From NCBI RefSeq assembly GCF_000337195.1, contig NZ_AOID01000062.1, positions 45,246 to 109,245 of the forward strand: 64,000 nucleotides of DNA. Reading direction: 5' to 3'. The notes below the pieces were generated by a model. It was not told where the DNA came from, did not search any database, and saw only the letters and a list, made by a program, of their open reading frames with translations. The DNA comes from Natrinema versiforme JCM 10478. Lineage in GTDB: Archaea > Halobacteriota > Halobacteria > Halobacteriales > Natrialbaceae. The first letter of the stretch is position 1. The number at the start of each line of letters is the position of its first letter. This document shows, in pieces, positions 43,587 through 51,783 of this stretch. The position numbers and the translations under genes were made by a program.

Positions 43587-45184
43587 TTGAGCCCCTCGGT
43601 TCGCTGTGTTCGCTCGGTTCCGTCCGGTTTGGCTCCGGTCGACATGTACATGCCGAGTTCCCACTTGTCGGTCTCCTCCGGTGTCGTCTCGAAGACGAAC
43701 TGGCCGTCGTACATCACGAGAATTCGATCGCTCATATCGAGCAGTTCGTCCAGATCCTCGGAGATCAGTACCACGCCCGTTCCGTCCGTCCGCTGTTCGA
43801 GCATGAGTTCTCGGATCCGCTCGATCGCACCGACGTCGACCCCTCGAGTCGGCTGGTTCGCGACGAGTAGATCGGGGTTACGATGCATCTCACGCGCGAG
43901 AATAAGTTTCTGGAGGTTGCCGCCGGACAGGTCCCCGGCAGCGGTCTCCCGAACGTTCTCGACGCCGCGGACGTCGAACTCCTCGACCAGTTGATTGGCG
44001 TACGTCTCCATCTCATCGTAATCGAGCAAGGCGCTATCGCCCGACAGTTCGCCGTTTCGATACACCTTACTGCCGGCGTTGTGCATCACGCTCAATTGCT
44101 CCGCACAGCCGTGTTTGTATCGGTCTTCGGGAACGAACGACACGCCGGCGTCGATGAACGTCCGCGGGGATTGGCCGGTCAGATCCGTGCCGTTGACGCT
44201 TATCCGCCCGGTCTGAACCGATCGATCGCCGATCAGACACTCGGCCAACTCCCGTTGGCCGTTGCCGCTGACGCCCGCGATTCCGACGACCTCGCCCTCG
44301 CGGACGGTGAGGTCGACGCCCGAAAGGACCGAGACGCCGCGGTCGTCATGCGCGCGGAGTCCCTCCGCCTCGAGAACCGGATCACCGACAGCCACCGGTT
44401 CCGTATCGAGTCGAAAGAGCACCTCGCGTCCGACCATCTTTTCAGCCAGATCGCGCTGGCTGACGGTGTCGGCGTCGATCGTCTCGATTTTCTCGCCGTC
44501 GCGCAGGACGGTGACGCGGTCGGCCATCTCTTCGACTTCCCAGAGTTTGTGCGTGATGAAAATGACTGTGAGCCCTTCCGTAACGAGCGTGTCGATGGTC
44601 TCGAACAGTTGCTCGGCCTCGTTGGGCGTCAGGACGGCGGTCGGCTCGTCGAGGATCAAGAGATCGATGTCTCGGTACAGCGCTTTGAGAATCTCGACGC
44701 GCTGGCGTTCGCCGATATCGAGTTCCCAGACGTTCGCGTCCGGATCGACAGTCAGCCCGTACTCCGTGGCGAGTTCTTCGACCCGTTCGCGCGGCCCGTC
44801 TCGTTCTCGCCCGAATAGCCGCTTGAGCGGTGACAGCACACCGCCGGTTGACTCGGTCTCACGTTCGCCCAGAACGATGTTCTCCAGGACGGTCATCCGG
44901 GGCACGAGCATGAAGTGCTGGTGAACCATGCCGATTCCGACGTCGATCGCATCGTTTGGGGAATCGAAGTTGCGAGGCGTTCCCTCGAACGTGATCGTGC
45001 CACTCGTCGGACTGTACAGTCCGTAGAGGATATTCATCAGCGTGCTCTTGCCGGCCCCGTTTTCGCCCAGTAATCCGTGAACTTCGCCACGCCGTACTGA
45101 GAGATCGATCCCGTCGTTGGCGACGATGTCACCGAATTTTTTGGTCACGTCCTCGAGTTCGAGTATCGTTTCTTCTTCACTCAT
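43583..45184 (-). CDS. Nucleoside ABC transporter ATP-binding protein (two ATPase domains)
   Basis: 533 residues from the ATG at 45184 (MSEEETILELEDV). First ATPase domain: Walker A GENGAGKSTLM, signature ELDIGERQRVEILKAL, Walker B DLLILDEPTAVLTP. Second domain: GVSGNGQRELAE at the degenerate Walker A, LSGGNLQKLILAREM, and LLVANQPTRGVDVG. This tandem arrangement is typical of NupO/RbsA-like ATPases. It powers the two permeases that follow and the BMP lipoprotein at 40292. Confidence 0.94.
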   Translation of the reverse strand: MSEEETILELEDVTKKFGDIVANDGIDLSVRRGEVHGLLGENGAGKSTLMNILYGLYSPTSGTITFEGTPRNFDSPNDAIDVGIGMVHQHFMLVPRMTVLENIVLGERETESTGGVLSPLKRLFGRERDGPRERVEELATEYGLTVDPDANVWELDIGERQRVEILKALYRDIDLLILDEPTAVLTPNEAEQLFETIDTLVTEGLTVIFITHKLWEVEEMADRVTVLRDGEKIETIDADTVSQRDLAEKMVGREVLFRLDTEPVAVGDPVLEAEGLRAHDDRGVSVLSGVDLTVREGEVVGIAGVSGNGQRELAECLIGDRSVQTGRISVNGTDLTGQSPRTFIDAGVSFVPEDRYKHGCAEQLSVMHNAGSKVYRNGELSGDSALLDYDEMETYANQLVEEFDVRGVENVRETAAGDLSGGNLQKLILAREMHRNPDLLVANQPTRGVDVGAIERIRELMLEQRTDGTGVVLISEDLDELLDMSDRILVMYDGQFVFETTPEETDKWELGMYMSTGAKPDGTERTQRTEGLK

Positions 45185-45732
45185 AGTTGAATCATATTGT
45201 CTCGGTATCCAGCGGCGATTTGGTACTCGTTCCCCAGTTGGATTCTCTCTCGTTCGATCGGCGGCGTCGCTGTCACTGCGATGGCCTCTCCGGACATCCC
45301 CCACTGAACCGTTGGATCGAAATCAACTGAACGGGAGTCAGACCCCCCGTGCACTGTGTGCGAGTCGGTCGGCGAAAAGCCGGTGAAACTGGGATTCTAG
45401 TACTCATCTCACACCAGTATTCCAAATATTTGCATTTATATATTATCGTTTGGGCAGATATCTCGGCAGTAGCTGGAAACAGTTTGGAATATTCGTCTTT
45501 GGACGGAGAAAGAGGAAGACGAGACAGTATCGCTGGCGAAGGCCGCTCGAAACGGACGGATGGCCACCGCTGTTCGCAGAACGAACCCCGCCGACAAAAC
45601 GGCCGGCGGCGCGTGATCGGTGTTGTGGCCCCGTTTCACTGGGAGCAGAGACCGATCGCATTTCGGGCTATGAACGCCTCGACTTCGTCGCCGTGGTGAA
45701 AACAACCGCCACAACCGCGACGAGACTGCCCG
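45185..45732. other. Intergenic region upstream of the nucleoside ABC operon
   Basis: AT-rich at 45415-45445 (around AAATATTTGCATTTATATAT), which could hold a promoter. Frames here have no protein-like character. The urate operon ends at 45733 on the same strand. Confidence 0.4.
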
Positions 45733-46083
45733 TTAGCTTCCCCGGTACGTCGTGTACCCTCCCGGCGAGAGGAGCAGCGGGACGTGGTAGTGTTCGTCCG
45801 GTTCGGCGATCACGAAGCGCACGGGAACCGTGTCGAGAAACGATGACTCGTCGTCGACCGACTGGTAGTACTCGCCGACATCGAACAGCAATTGGTACGT
45901 GCCCGCCTCCATCTCTGCCGAGGTGAGCAGGGGCTCGTCTAGTCGTCCGTCGTCGTTGGTGATACCCTGTGCGAGTTGTTCGGCCTCGTTCGATTTATCC
46001 AGCCGCTGAAGCGTAACCTCGACGCCGGGAGCGGGCCCTTCTCGGCCCGTATCCAGAACGTGTGTCGTTAGTTCGGCGCTCAT
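45733..46083 (-). CDS. uraH: 5-hydroxyisourate hydrolase (transthyretin-like)
   Basis: 116 residues. The family hallmarks are intact: the start ELTTHVLDTGREGPAPGV, the central His/Arg-containing strands and the C-terminal YRGS. It opens the 5-hydroxyisourate ring made by urate oxidase, giving OHCU. It is the last gene of the operon and overlaps the urate oxidase gene by 4 bases. Its size is normal for an archaeal homologue without signal peptide. Confidence 0.95.
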   Translation of the reverse strand: MSAELTTHVLDTGREGPAPGVEVTLQRLDKSNEAEQLAQGITNDDGRLDEPLLTSAEMEAGTYQLLFDVGEYYQSVDDESSFLDTVPVRFVIAEPDEHYHVPLLLSPGGYTTYRGS

Positions 46084-47063
46084 TCGGACATCTCCTCGAG
46101 ATCGCTGTGATCCATCGAAAACTGCTGGAATCCGGTCGGCCGTGGGGGCTCTTTCAGCACTTTCGCGTCCCCGTCGAGATCGCGCTCTTGGATCCAGGTG
46201 CGGTTGTTCGCCTCGAAGCTGACGGATTCGAGCTGCGGGAACCGTTCGAGTACTCGCAGCCCGATCTGGTAGATCAGATCCTGGATCGAGTTGGAGTCGA
46301 CCTCGTGGAAGACGACCTGTGCGATATCGCGGACCTGCTCGGCGGGAACGTATCGCTCCGGATCCGTTCCTAGTGCGTCCGCTGACTCCGCGTACGTCCA
46401 GAAGATGTCGAGGGTGATGTGCAGTGCCCGGTCCTCCCGTTCCGGCAGCGTCGTGTACTCGTCTTGGACGTAGTCGGTGAACGAACTCCCCTTGACCTTG
46501 ACCAGTTCGATGTCGGTTACGCCGCTGATGTGGTCCGCAATAACTGGGCCGTCCTCGCTCCGGTCGAGGTAGATCTCCCCGAAGGCCGACTCGTTGTGAG
46601 ACTGGCGGAAGACGAGGCCGCTGTCCTCGAAGTCGTTCTCGCCGGGAACGTCCCGCTCCTCGAAGGGAATCTCGTCGGCGGACATCTGGATCGACTCCAT
46701 CTGGGAGTAGGTGTCCAGAAACTGCGAGCCGACGAACTCGAGAAAGCCCTCGATAGTGGCACCGTCGTACTCGCCAGCCTGATGGAGGACGAAATTCTTC
46801 ATCGAGTCGGTCGCGACTACCATGCTGTTGTCGCCCTCACTGAACGACGGTAAGAACGCTTCGCCATCGACCTGAACGCGTACATCGAGGCCGAACAGCG
46901 TGTTATCCCGCCCGTCGAACGACGATTCCGGAATCGTCCGAACCCCCTCGAGCGAGGACGCGTACGTGCGATAGACGGCGATTTTCTCCTTGCCGTAGTT
47001 CATCGTCCGCTGCTCGGAATCGTCCGCAGTACGACTCGCTGACCGCTTCTGATTAACCGTCAT
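46080..47063 (-). CDS. Urate oxidase (cofactor-free uricase)
   Basis: 327 residues. The T-fold uricase features are present: Lys in NYGKEKIAVYRTYA, Thr in VVATDSMKNFVLHQAGEY (catalytic dyad region, quoted in part), and the C-terminal half with QIGLRVLERFPQLESVSFEANNRTW (in part). It oxidises urate with O2 to 5-hydroxyisourate and H2O2. The N-terminal 20 residues are an extra polar arm. It lies between the OHCU decarboxylase and HIU hydrolase genes, so the three steps from urate to S-allantoin are encoded together. Confidence 0.95.
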   Translation of the reverse strand: MTVNQKRSASRTADDSEQRTMNYGKEKIAVYRTYASSLEGVRTIPESSFDGRDNTLFGLDVRVQVDGEAFLPSFSEGDNSMVVATDSMKNFVLHQAGEYDGATIEGFLEFVGSQFLDTYSQMESIQMSADEIPFEERDVPGENDFEDSGLVFRQSHNESAFGEIYLDRSEDGPVIADHISGVTDIELVKVKGSSFTDYVQDEYTTLPEREDRALHITLDIFWTYAESADALGTDPERYVPAEQVRDIAQVVFHEVDSNSIQDLIYQIGLRVLERFPQLESVSFEANNRTWIQERDLDGDAKVLKEPPRPTGFQQFSMDHSDLEEMSE

Positions 47064-47247
47064 TGTCTGTCTAAACTATCTGGACCAGCATACAAAAGCC
47101 CTGGCATTCGTACAACATTGCGCGGGTAATGAGCGAGAAACAGAAGAGAATATCAACTGTTCGCCGCTGAAGCTGTACTGCAGCACAGTCCGGAAATGAC
47201 GGTCCTCCGCCACCGTCGGTACCGAGCGGAGCGGTTGGCGGCCGCCG

Positions 47248-47751
47248 TCACGTGGCAAACCGTTCTTCGAGCCGGAACCGGGCGATCGTGTGTACTTCCG
47301 CCAGCGCCGTCCGGAACTCGTCGGCTTCCGAGTGTTCGATCCGCCGTTCCATCGCCTCCCGGATCGTCTCTGGTGATTCGTCCCTGACGGCCATGATGAA
47401 CGGGAACCCGAACCTCTCGAGGTAGCGTTCGTTCAGCCGTTGGAAGGCCTCGTACATCTCGGGGGAAAGCTGGTCAAGACCGGCAGAGGCCTGTTCCTCG
47501 GCGGATGATTCCGTGATCCCGGTCTGATCGCCGAGGTCCGGGTGCGATCGGAGCAGTTCCAACTTCGTTTCCCGTGATGCGTCGTCGACCGCCTGTTTCA
47601 TCGCGTCTCGTAGCTCCGCGAGCGACGCGAACGGTCGTTCCGAGCAGATCCGCTCGGCGACCCAGGGGGAATGCTCGTATATGTCGTCTAGCTCGTCGAC
47701 GAACGCCGCTTCATCGAGGTGATTGATCTCGTCGATCGTGAGTTCAGCCAT
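47248..47751 (-). CDS. uraD: OHCU decarboxylase
   Basis: 167 residues from the ATG at 47751 (MAELTIDEIN); the longer frame runs into the allantoinase promoter side without conservation. Motifs: FVDELDDIYEHSPWVAERI at the start, LRSHPDLGDQ with the catalytic His, EEQASAGLDQLS, and FGFPFIMAVRDES. It decarboxylates 2-oxo-4-hydroxy-4-carboxy-5-ureidoimidazoline to S-allantoin. It lies 184 bases before urate oxidase and 60 bases after the allantoinase. Confidence 0.95.
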   Translation of the reverse strand: MAELTIDEINHLDEAAFVDELDDIYEHSPWVAERICSERPFASLAELRDAMKQAVDDASRETKLELLRSHPDLGDQTGITESSAEEQASAGLDQLSPEMYEAFQRLNERYLERFGFPFIMAVRDESPETIREAMERRIEHSEADEFRTALAEVHTIARFRLEERFAT

Positions 47752-47811
47752 CGTCGATCGTTGTTCGCGCTGCCGATGAGTTAAATCGTTGCCTTCGCGC
47801 AACGTGGGACC

Positions 47812-49191
47812 TCACACGCTCCAGTCGGGGACATCCCGTTCGATGAACTCCCCGTGACCGGGGTCGGCCGCGATCTCGCCGTCCTCGGCGACCACTGTTC
47901 CCCGAACGAGCGTCTTCGTGACCCGTCCCGTCACCTCCCTGCCCTCGTAAATCGAGTAATCCGCCTCGGATGCGTTGTCTTCGGCGGTGATCGTGTCCGT
48001 TGCTTCGGGATCGAACAGGACGATATCGGCATCCGTTCCGGGGTCGAGCGTCCCTTTGTTCGGGAGTCCGAACGTTTCCGCCGGATTAGTGCTCATGACG
48101 CGGACGAGAAACGGGTAGCTCAGCCCTCGCTCGTTGATCGCCTCGTCGTGAAACACCGGCAGGCTCACCTGCACGCCGTTCGCGCCGTAGGGCCCCTCCC
48201 ACCACGGCTGATTCTCCTTGCTCGAGCGCAGTTGGGCGACGTGGTCCGTCGAGACGACGCTCAACACACCGCGGCGGAGCGCCTCGAACATCGCGTCGGC
48301 ATCGTCCGGCGTCCGGATCGGCGGCGCTATTTTCGGGAGATTGCCGAGCTCCGAGTGAATCGACTCATCGAGCGTCGTGTAATGCGTACAGGTCTCTGCC
48401 CGGACGCGAGAACCGTCGTCCTGAAACCGGGCTATCGCATCGGCCGCTTCGCGGCAGCTCGTGTGAAAGCCGTAGTACTTCGCTCCGGTCTCGGTGGCGA
48501 GCCGGACTGCGTCTTCGGCGGCCATCGCCTCCGCGTAGTCCGGTCGAGACTGGGGATACTCTTCGGGAGCCGACTTCCCGGCCGCCCGTAACTCGGCCGC
48601 GAGGGATCGACAGACCGAGTCGTCTTCCGTGTGGACCACGCCGACAGCCCCGTGATCCGCGAGCGCGTCGAACACCCGCCGCAGATAGCCGTTCGAGACG
48701 CCGAAGTCGTAGGCCGTGTACATTTTGAACGACGTCACACCGTCCTCGATGAGATCCGGAATCTCCTCGAAGAGATCGTCGCCCTCGCGGAGGATGCCGC
48801 CGTGGAGTCCGAAGTCGACGAGCGCCTCCCGTTGATTAGCACGCTTTCGTTGGAGTCCGTCAGCGATTAGGGCCGGTTCGTCCCACGGGCCCTCTTCGCT
48901 CTCGTAGGCTTGCCACGCGAAATCGATGACGGTGGTGACGCCGCCGAGTGCGGCCGCGCTCGTGGCGGTCCGATAGCTATCGATCGAGACGTGGTCGTCG
49001 ATGTGGACGTGAGGATCGACGATCCCGGGCATAACTAACTGGTCCGTTGCGTCGATCCGGACGTCTCCCTCGGGGAGAGTTTCCTCCTCGCCGATGCCGA
49101 CGATGGTCCCGCCGTCGATAGCAACCGCGGCGTCGAACGTCGACGAGGCAGTAACGACGGTACCGCCCGCGATGACTGTATCAACCGACAT
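47812..49191 (-). CDS. Allantoinase / hydantoinase family amidohydrolase
   Basis: 459 residues. Binuclear-site motifs: PGIVDPHVHIDDH, the carbamylated Lys in TSFKMYTAYDF, HTEDDSVC, YGFHTSCREAADAI, and VSTDHVAQLRSS. The family covers allantoinase, dihydropyrimidinase and hydantoinase. Its place in front of the urate operon argues for allantoinase, giving allantoate for the M20 enzyme at 35167. A TATA-like ATAATTTATT lies about 25 bases upstream, so the mRNA is probably leaderless. A worn relative with an internal deletion lies at 62413-62919. Confidence 0.9.
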   Translation of the reverse strand: MSVDTVIAGGTVVTASSTFDAAVAIDGGTIVGIGEEETLPEGDVRIDATDQLVMPGIVDPHVHIDDHVSIDSYRTATSAAALGGVTTVIDFAWQAYESEEGPWDEPALIADGLQRKRANQREALVDFGLHGGILREGDDLFEEIPDLIEDGVTSFKMYTAYDFGVSNGYLRRVFDALADHGAVGVVHTEDDSVCRSLAAELRAAGKSAPEEYPQSRPDYAEAMAAEDAVRLATETGAKYYGFHTSCREAADAIARFQDDGSRVRAETCTHYTTLDESIHSELGNLPKIAPPIRTPDDADAMFEALRRGVLSVVSTDHVAQLRSSKENQPWWEGPYGANGVQVSLPVFHDEAINERGLSYPFLVRVMSTNPAETFGLPNKGTLDPGTDADIVLFDPEATDTITAEDNASEADYSIYEGREVTGRVTKTLVRGTVVAEDGEIAADPGHGEFIERDVPDWSV

Positions 49192-49469
49192 GCACTACCG
49201 GTACTGACCCGAATAAATTATAGATACCGATCACTTCCGGCTCGAGCCGAGATCTGCCGATTGATGTGCTCGGCGAAACTGAAATGATACTCGAGTAATC
49301 GGCGCACATCGGCACTCTGTTATTTGCCATTTTCTCGGGTTCGAGGTCCACAAATGTTTAGAGACTGGATGGGAATGTCCGGGTATGGTACCTCTCAAAG
49401 GAACCACTGGCAGGACCTTCGGTTCTGTCAGGACAGGTGATTACGGACGAGCACAGCGCGGGTGGACCG

Positions 49470-50885
49470 ATGACTGAGACGCTCGTTACGAACGGCCATA
49501 TCATCACCCAGAACACCGATCGAGAACTGATTTCGGATGGGGCAGTTCTCCTCAGAGACGACGTGATCGCTGCCGTCGGGCCGGCAGCTGAACTGGAAGC
49601 CGAGTACGACTACGAACGACGCATCGACGCCGACGGCGGAGCCGTTATCCCGGGACTGATCAATGCTCACACCCACGTTTCCGACATCATTCTCCGGGGC
49701 GCGTACAGCGCGGACCGCGGGCTGTACGACTGGCTGTACAACATCAAACGCCCGGCCTGCATCGCGATGGAGCCAGAGGAACACGCCGCTGCCGCGGCGC
49801 TGTACTCCACCGAGGCCATCCAGTCCGGGGTGACGACGTTCGTCGAAAACGATACGGAGATCATCTGGGACGGTCGGGCGGAGATCGAAGCCAAACTCGA
49901 TGTCTACGAAAAGTCGGGAATCAGAAACGTCTACGGCGCTGGCTTCGCAGACGATCCCCCCGACGGAGAATTCGAGGCGCTGCTTGCGGATATCACGGCC
50001 CGCGAGCCGTCGGTGGAGCATCCGCCTGCGAACCGTCTGACCGTCGAGACGGAGACCGCCTTACACGAGGTAGAGTCGCTGCTGGAGGACCATCACGGCC
50101 GTGCTGACGGCCGCCAGTCGGTCTGGCCAGCACCCATCGTCGTCGAAACCACGACGACACAGGGCTTTCAGGGGGCCGCTCGACTCGCCGAGGAGTACGA
50201 CGTGATGACGACGGCCCACGTCGCGGAGGCCGAGGCACAGAGCCGCGGGCCGGCGCTGTCCAGCATCGAGTATCTCCGAAACATCGGCTATCTCGGCGAC
50301 CGCACCCTCCTGGGCCACTGCGTCCAGATCGATAGTGCCGACGTGCGGATCCTAGCCGAGTCGAACACCGCCGTCGCGCACAATTTCTTCGCCAACATGC
50401 GGCTGGCCACTGGGTTCGCACCGGTCACGGACCTGCTCGACCACGGCGCGACCGTCGGTCTCGGAACGGACAACGCGAACCTCAGCGACACGGTCAACCC
50501 GCTGAACGATCTCCGGGCGGTCTTTGCGGCCCACAAGGGGTTTCACCGGGACGCGAGCGTCCTCGACGCGGCGACGGCGTTCGACATGGTCACCATCGAC
50601 GCCGCACGCGCCATCGGCCGCGAGGACGACCTCGGCTCGATCGAGGTGGGCAAACAGGCCGATCTCGCGATCGTCGATATGGACCAGCCACATCTCACCC
50701 CGGCACCGGATCCGGTGTTCGCACTGGTGGCCGGCGCGCAGGGCTTCGAGGTGGAGACGCTGCTGTGTGCGGGCGAGATCGTCATGTCCGACCGCGAGGT
50801 ACAGACGCTCGGGGAGACGAGTGAACTGCTGGAGAATGCGACCGCGGCGGCCGAAAACGTCGTCGAACGCGTCGGTCTCGAGTGA
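49470..50885 (+). CDS. Guanine/8-oxoguanine-deaminase-like amidohydrolase (ATZ/TRZ clade)
   Basis: 471 residues from the ATG at 49470 (MTETLVTNGHI). Metal motifs: PGLINAHTHVSDIILRGAYS, VMTTAHVAEAEAQ, LLGHCVQIDSADV and VGLGTDNANLSDTVNPLND. The clade includes 8-oxoguanine, S-adenosylhomocysteine and chlorohydrolase-type deaminases. Between the urate operon and xanthine dehydrogenase, guanine to xanthine (or 8-oxoguanine to urate) is the most useful reaction, but this is inferred from context. Divergent from the allantoinase, about 280 bases between starts. Confidence 0.85.
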   Translation: MTETLVTNGHIITQNTDRELISDGAVLLRDDVIAAVGPAAELEAEYDYERRIDADGGAVIPGLINAHTHVSDIILRGAYSADRGLYDWLYNIKRPACIAMEPEEHAAAAALYSTEAIQSGVTTFVENDTEIIWDGRAEIEAKLDVYEKSGIRNVYGAGFADDPPDGEFEALLADITAREPSVEHPPANRLTVETETALHEVESLLEDHHGRADGRQSVWPAPIVVETTTTQGFQGAARLAEEYDVMTTAHVAEAEAQSRGPALSSIEYLRNIGYLGDRTLLGHCVQIDSADVRILAESNTAVAHNFFANMRLATGFAPVTDLLDHGATVGLGTDNANLSDTVNPLNDLRAVFAAHKGFHRDASVLDAATAFDMVTIDAARAIGREDDLGSIEVGKQADLAIVDMDQPHLTPAPDPVFALVAGAQGFEVETLLCAGEIVMSDREVQTLGETSELLENATAAAENVVERVGLE

Positions 50886-50913
50886 AAACGGTCGCGATCT
50901 GGCTTCACTGAAC

Positions 50914-51783
50914 CTACTGGTTCGCTGTAGATGCCACAGACGCGCGTTCGAGAGCCTGCTGGCAGTACGACTGGACGAGGCGGAGCCGATGGCGTCCGTT
51001 GGCCACCTCGTTCGCCACCAGCGTTTCTGGATCGACATCACGGAGTGCAGCGTCGGCGGCCTGCGCTCGCCGTTCGTCGTCAAGTGTTCCGCCGACGAGC
51101 GTCTCCTCGACCTGCGGGAGACGGATCGGATACGGCTTCGCGCCGTTGACCGCGACCCGCGCTGATTCGACGAAATCACCGTCGGTTTCGAGTCGGGCAG
51201 CGACGCTCACGATCGCGTAGCCGGAGTACTCCGAGGTCCGGATGTATCCGCTCCGAGCTCCGTTGGGAATGACGATTTCCGTGAGCAGTTCCTCGGATTC
51301 GATAGCGGTTTCGTCGGGTCCACAAAACCACTCCTCGGCGTCGATCCGGCGGCGGCCGTTCGGCCCTCGGACGACGATGGTGCCCGCAAGGGCGAGCACG
51401 GCGGCGGGGGCGTCGTATTTCGGGTCGGCGAATACGAGGTTGCCACCGATCGTCCCCTGGTGCTTCGCCTGATAGTCGCCCACGGAGTCGGTCGCCGTCG
51501 CGAGTGCGCGGGCGTGATCTCGGACGATCACGGACGCGGCGATCCGGTCGTGGGTCGTTAGCGCACCGATGCGGGTTTCCCCGTCCCGCCGGGAAATCCC
51601 GCGGAGCGCGTCGATGCCGCTGATATCGACGAGCCGATCCGGCGTCTCGAGCCCGTCTTTCAAAAGCGGGACGAGCGAATAGCCGCCGGCAACGATCCGC
51701 GTCTCGGAGTCACCAGCGAGTAGTTCGAGCACCGCGTCGACGCTCTCGGCTTCGACGTACTCGGCAGGGAGTTGCTTCGACAT
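50914..51783 (-). CDS. Xanthine dehydrogenase FAD-binding subunit
   Basis: 289 residues. FAD motifs: RIVAGGYSLVPLLKDGL and TIGGNLVFADPKYDAPAAVLALAG (in part), followed by the CO-dehydrogenase flavoprotein C-terminal domain (SGYAIVSVAARLETDG). It passes electrons from the Fe-S clusters to NAD+ or another acceptor. It starts one base after the Mo-subunit stop and is the last gene of the three-gene operon. Confidence 0.93.
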   Translation of the reverse strand: MSKQLPAEYVEAESVDAVLELLAGDSETRIVAGGYSLVPLLKDGLETPDRLVDISGIDALRGISRRDGETRIGALTTHDRIAASVIVRDHARALATATDSVGDYQAKHQGTIGGNLVFADPKYDAPAAVLALAGTIVVRGPNGRRRIDAEEWFCGPDETAIESEELLTEIVIPNGARSGYIRTSEYSGYAIVSVAARLETDGDFVESARVAVNGAKPYPIRLPQVEETLVGGTLDDERRAQAADAALRDVDPETLVANEVANGRHRLRLVQSYCQQALERASVASTANQ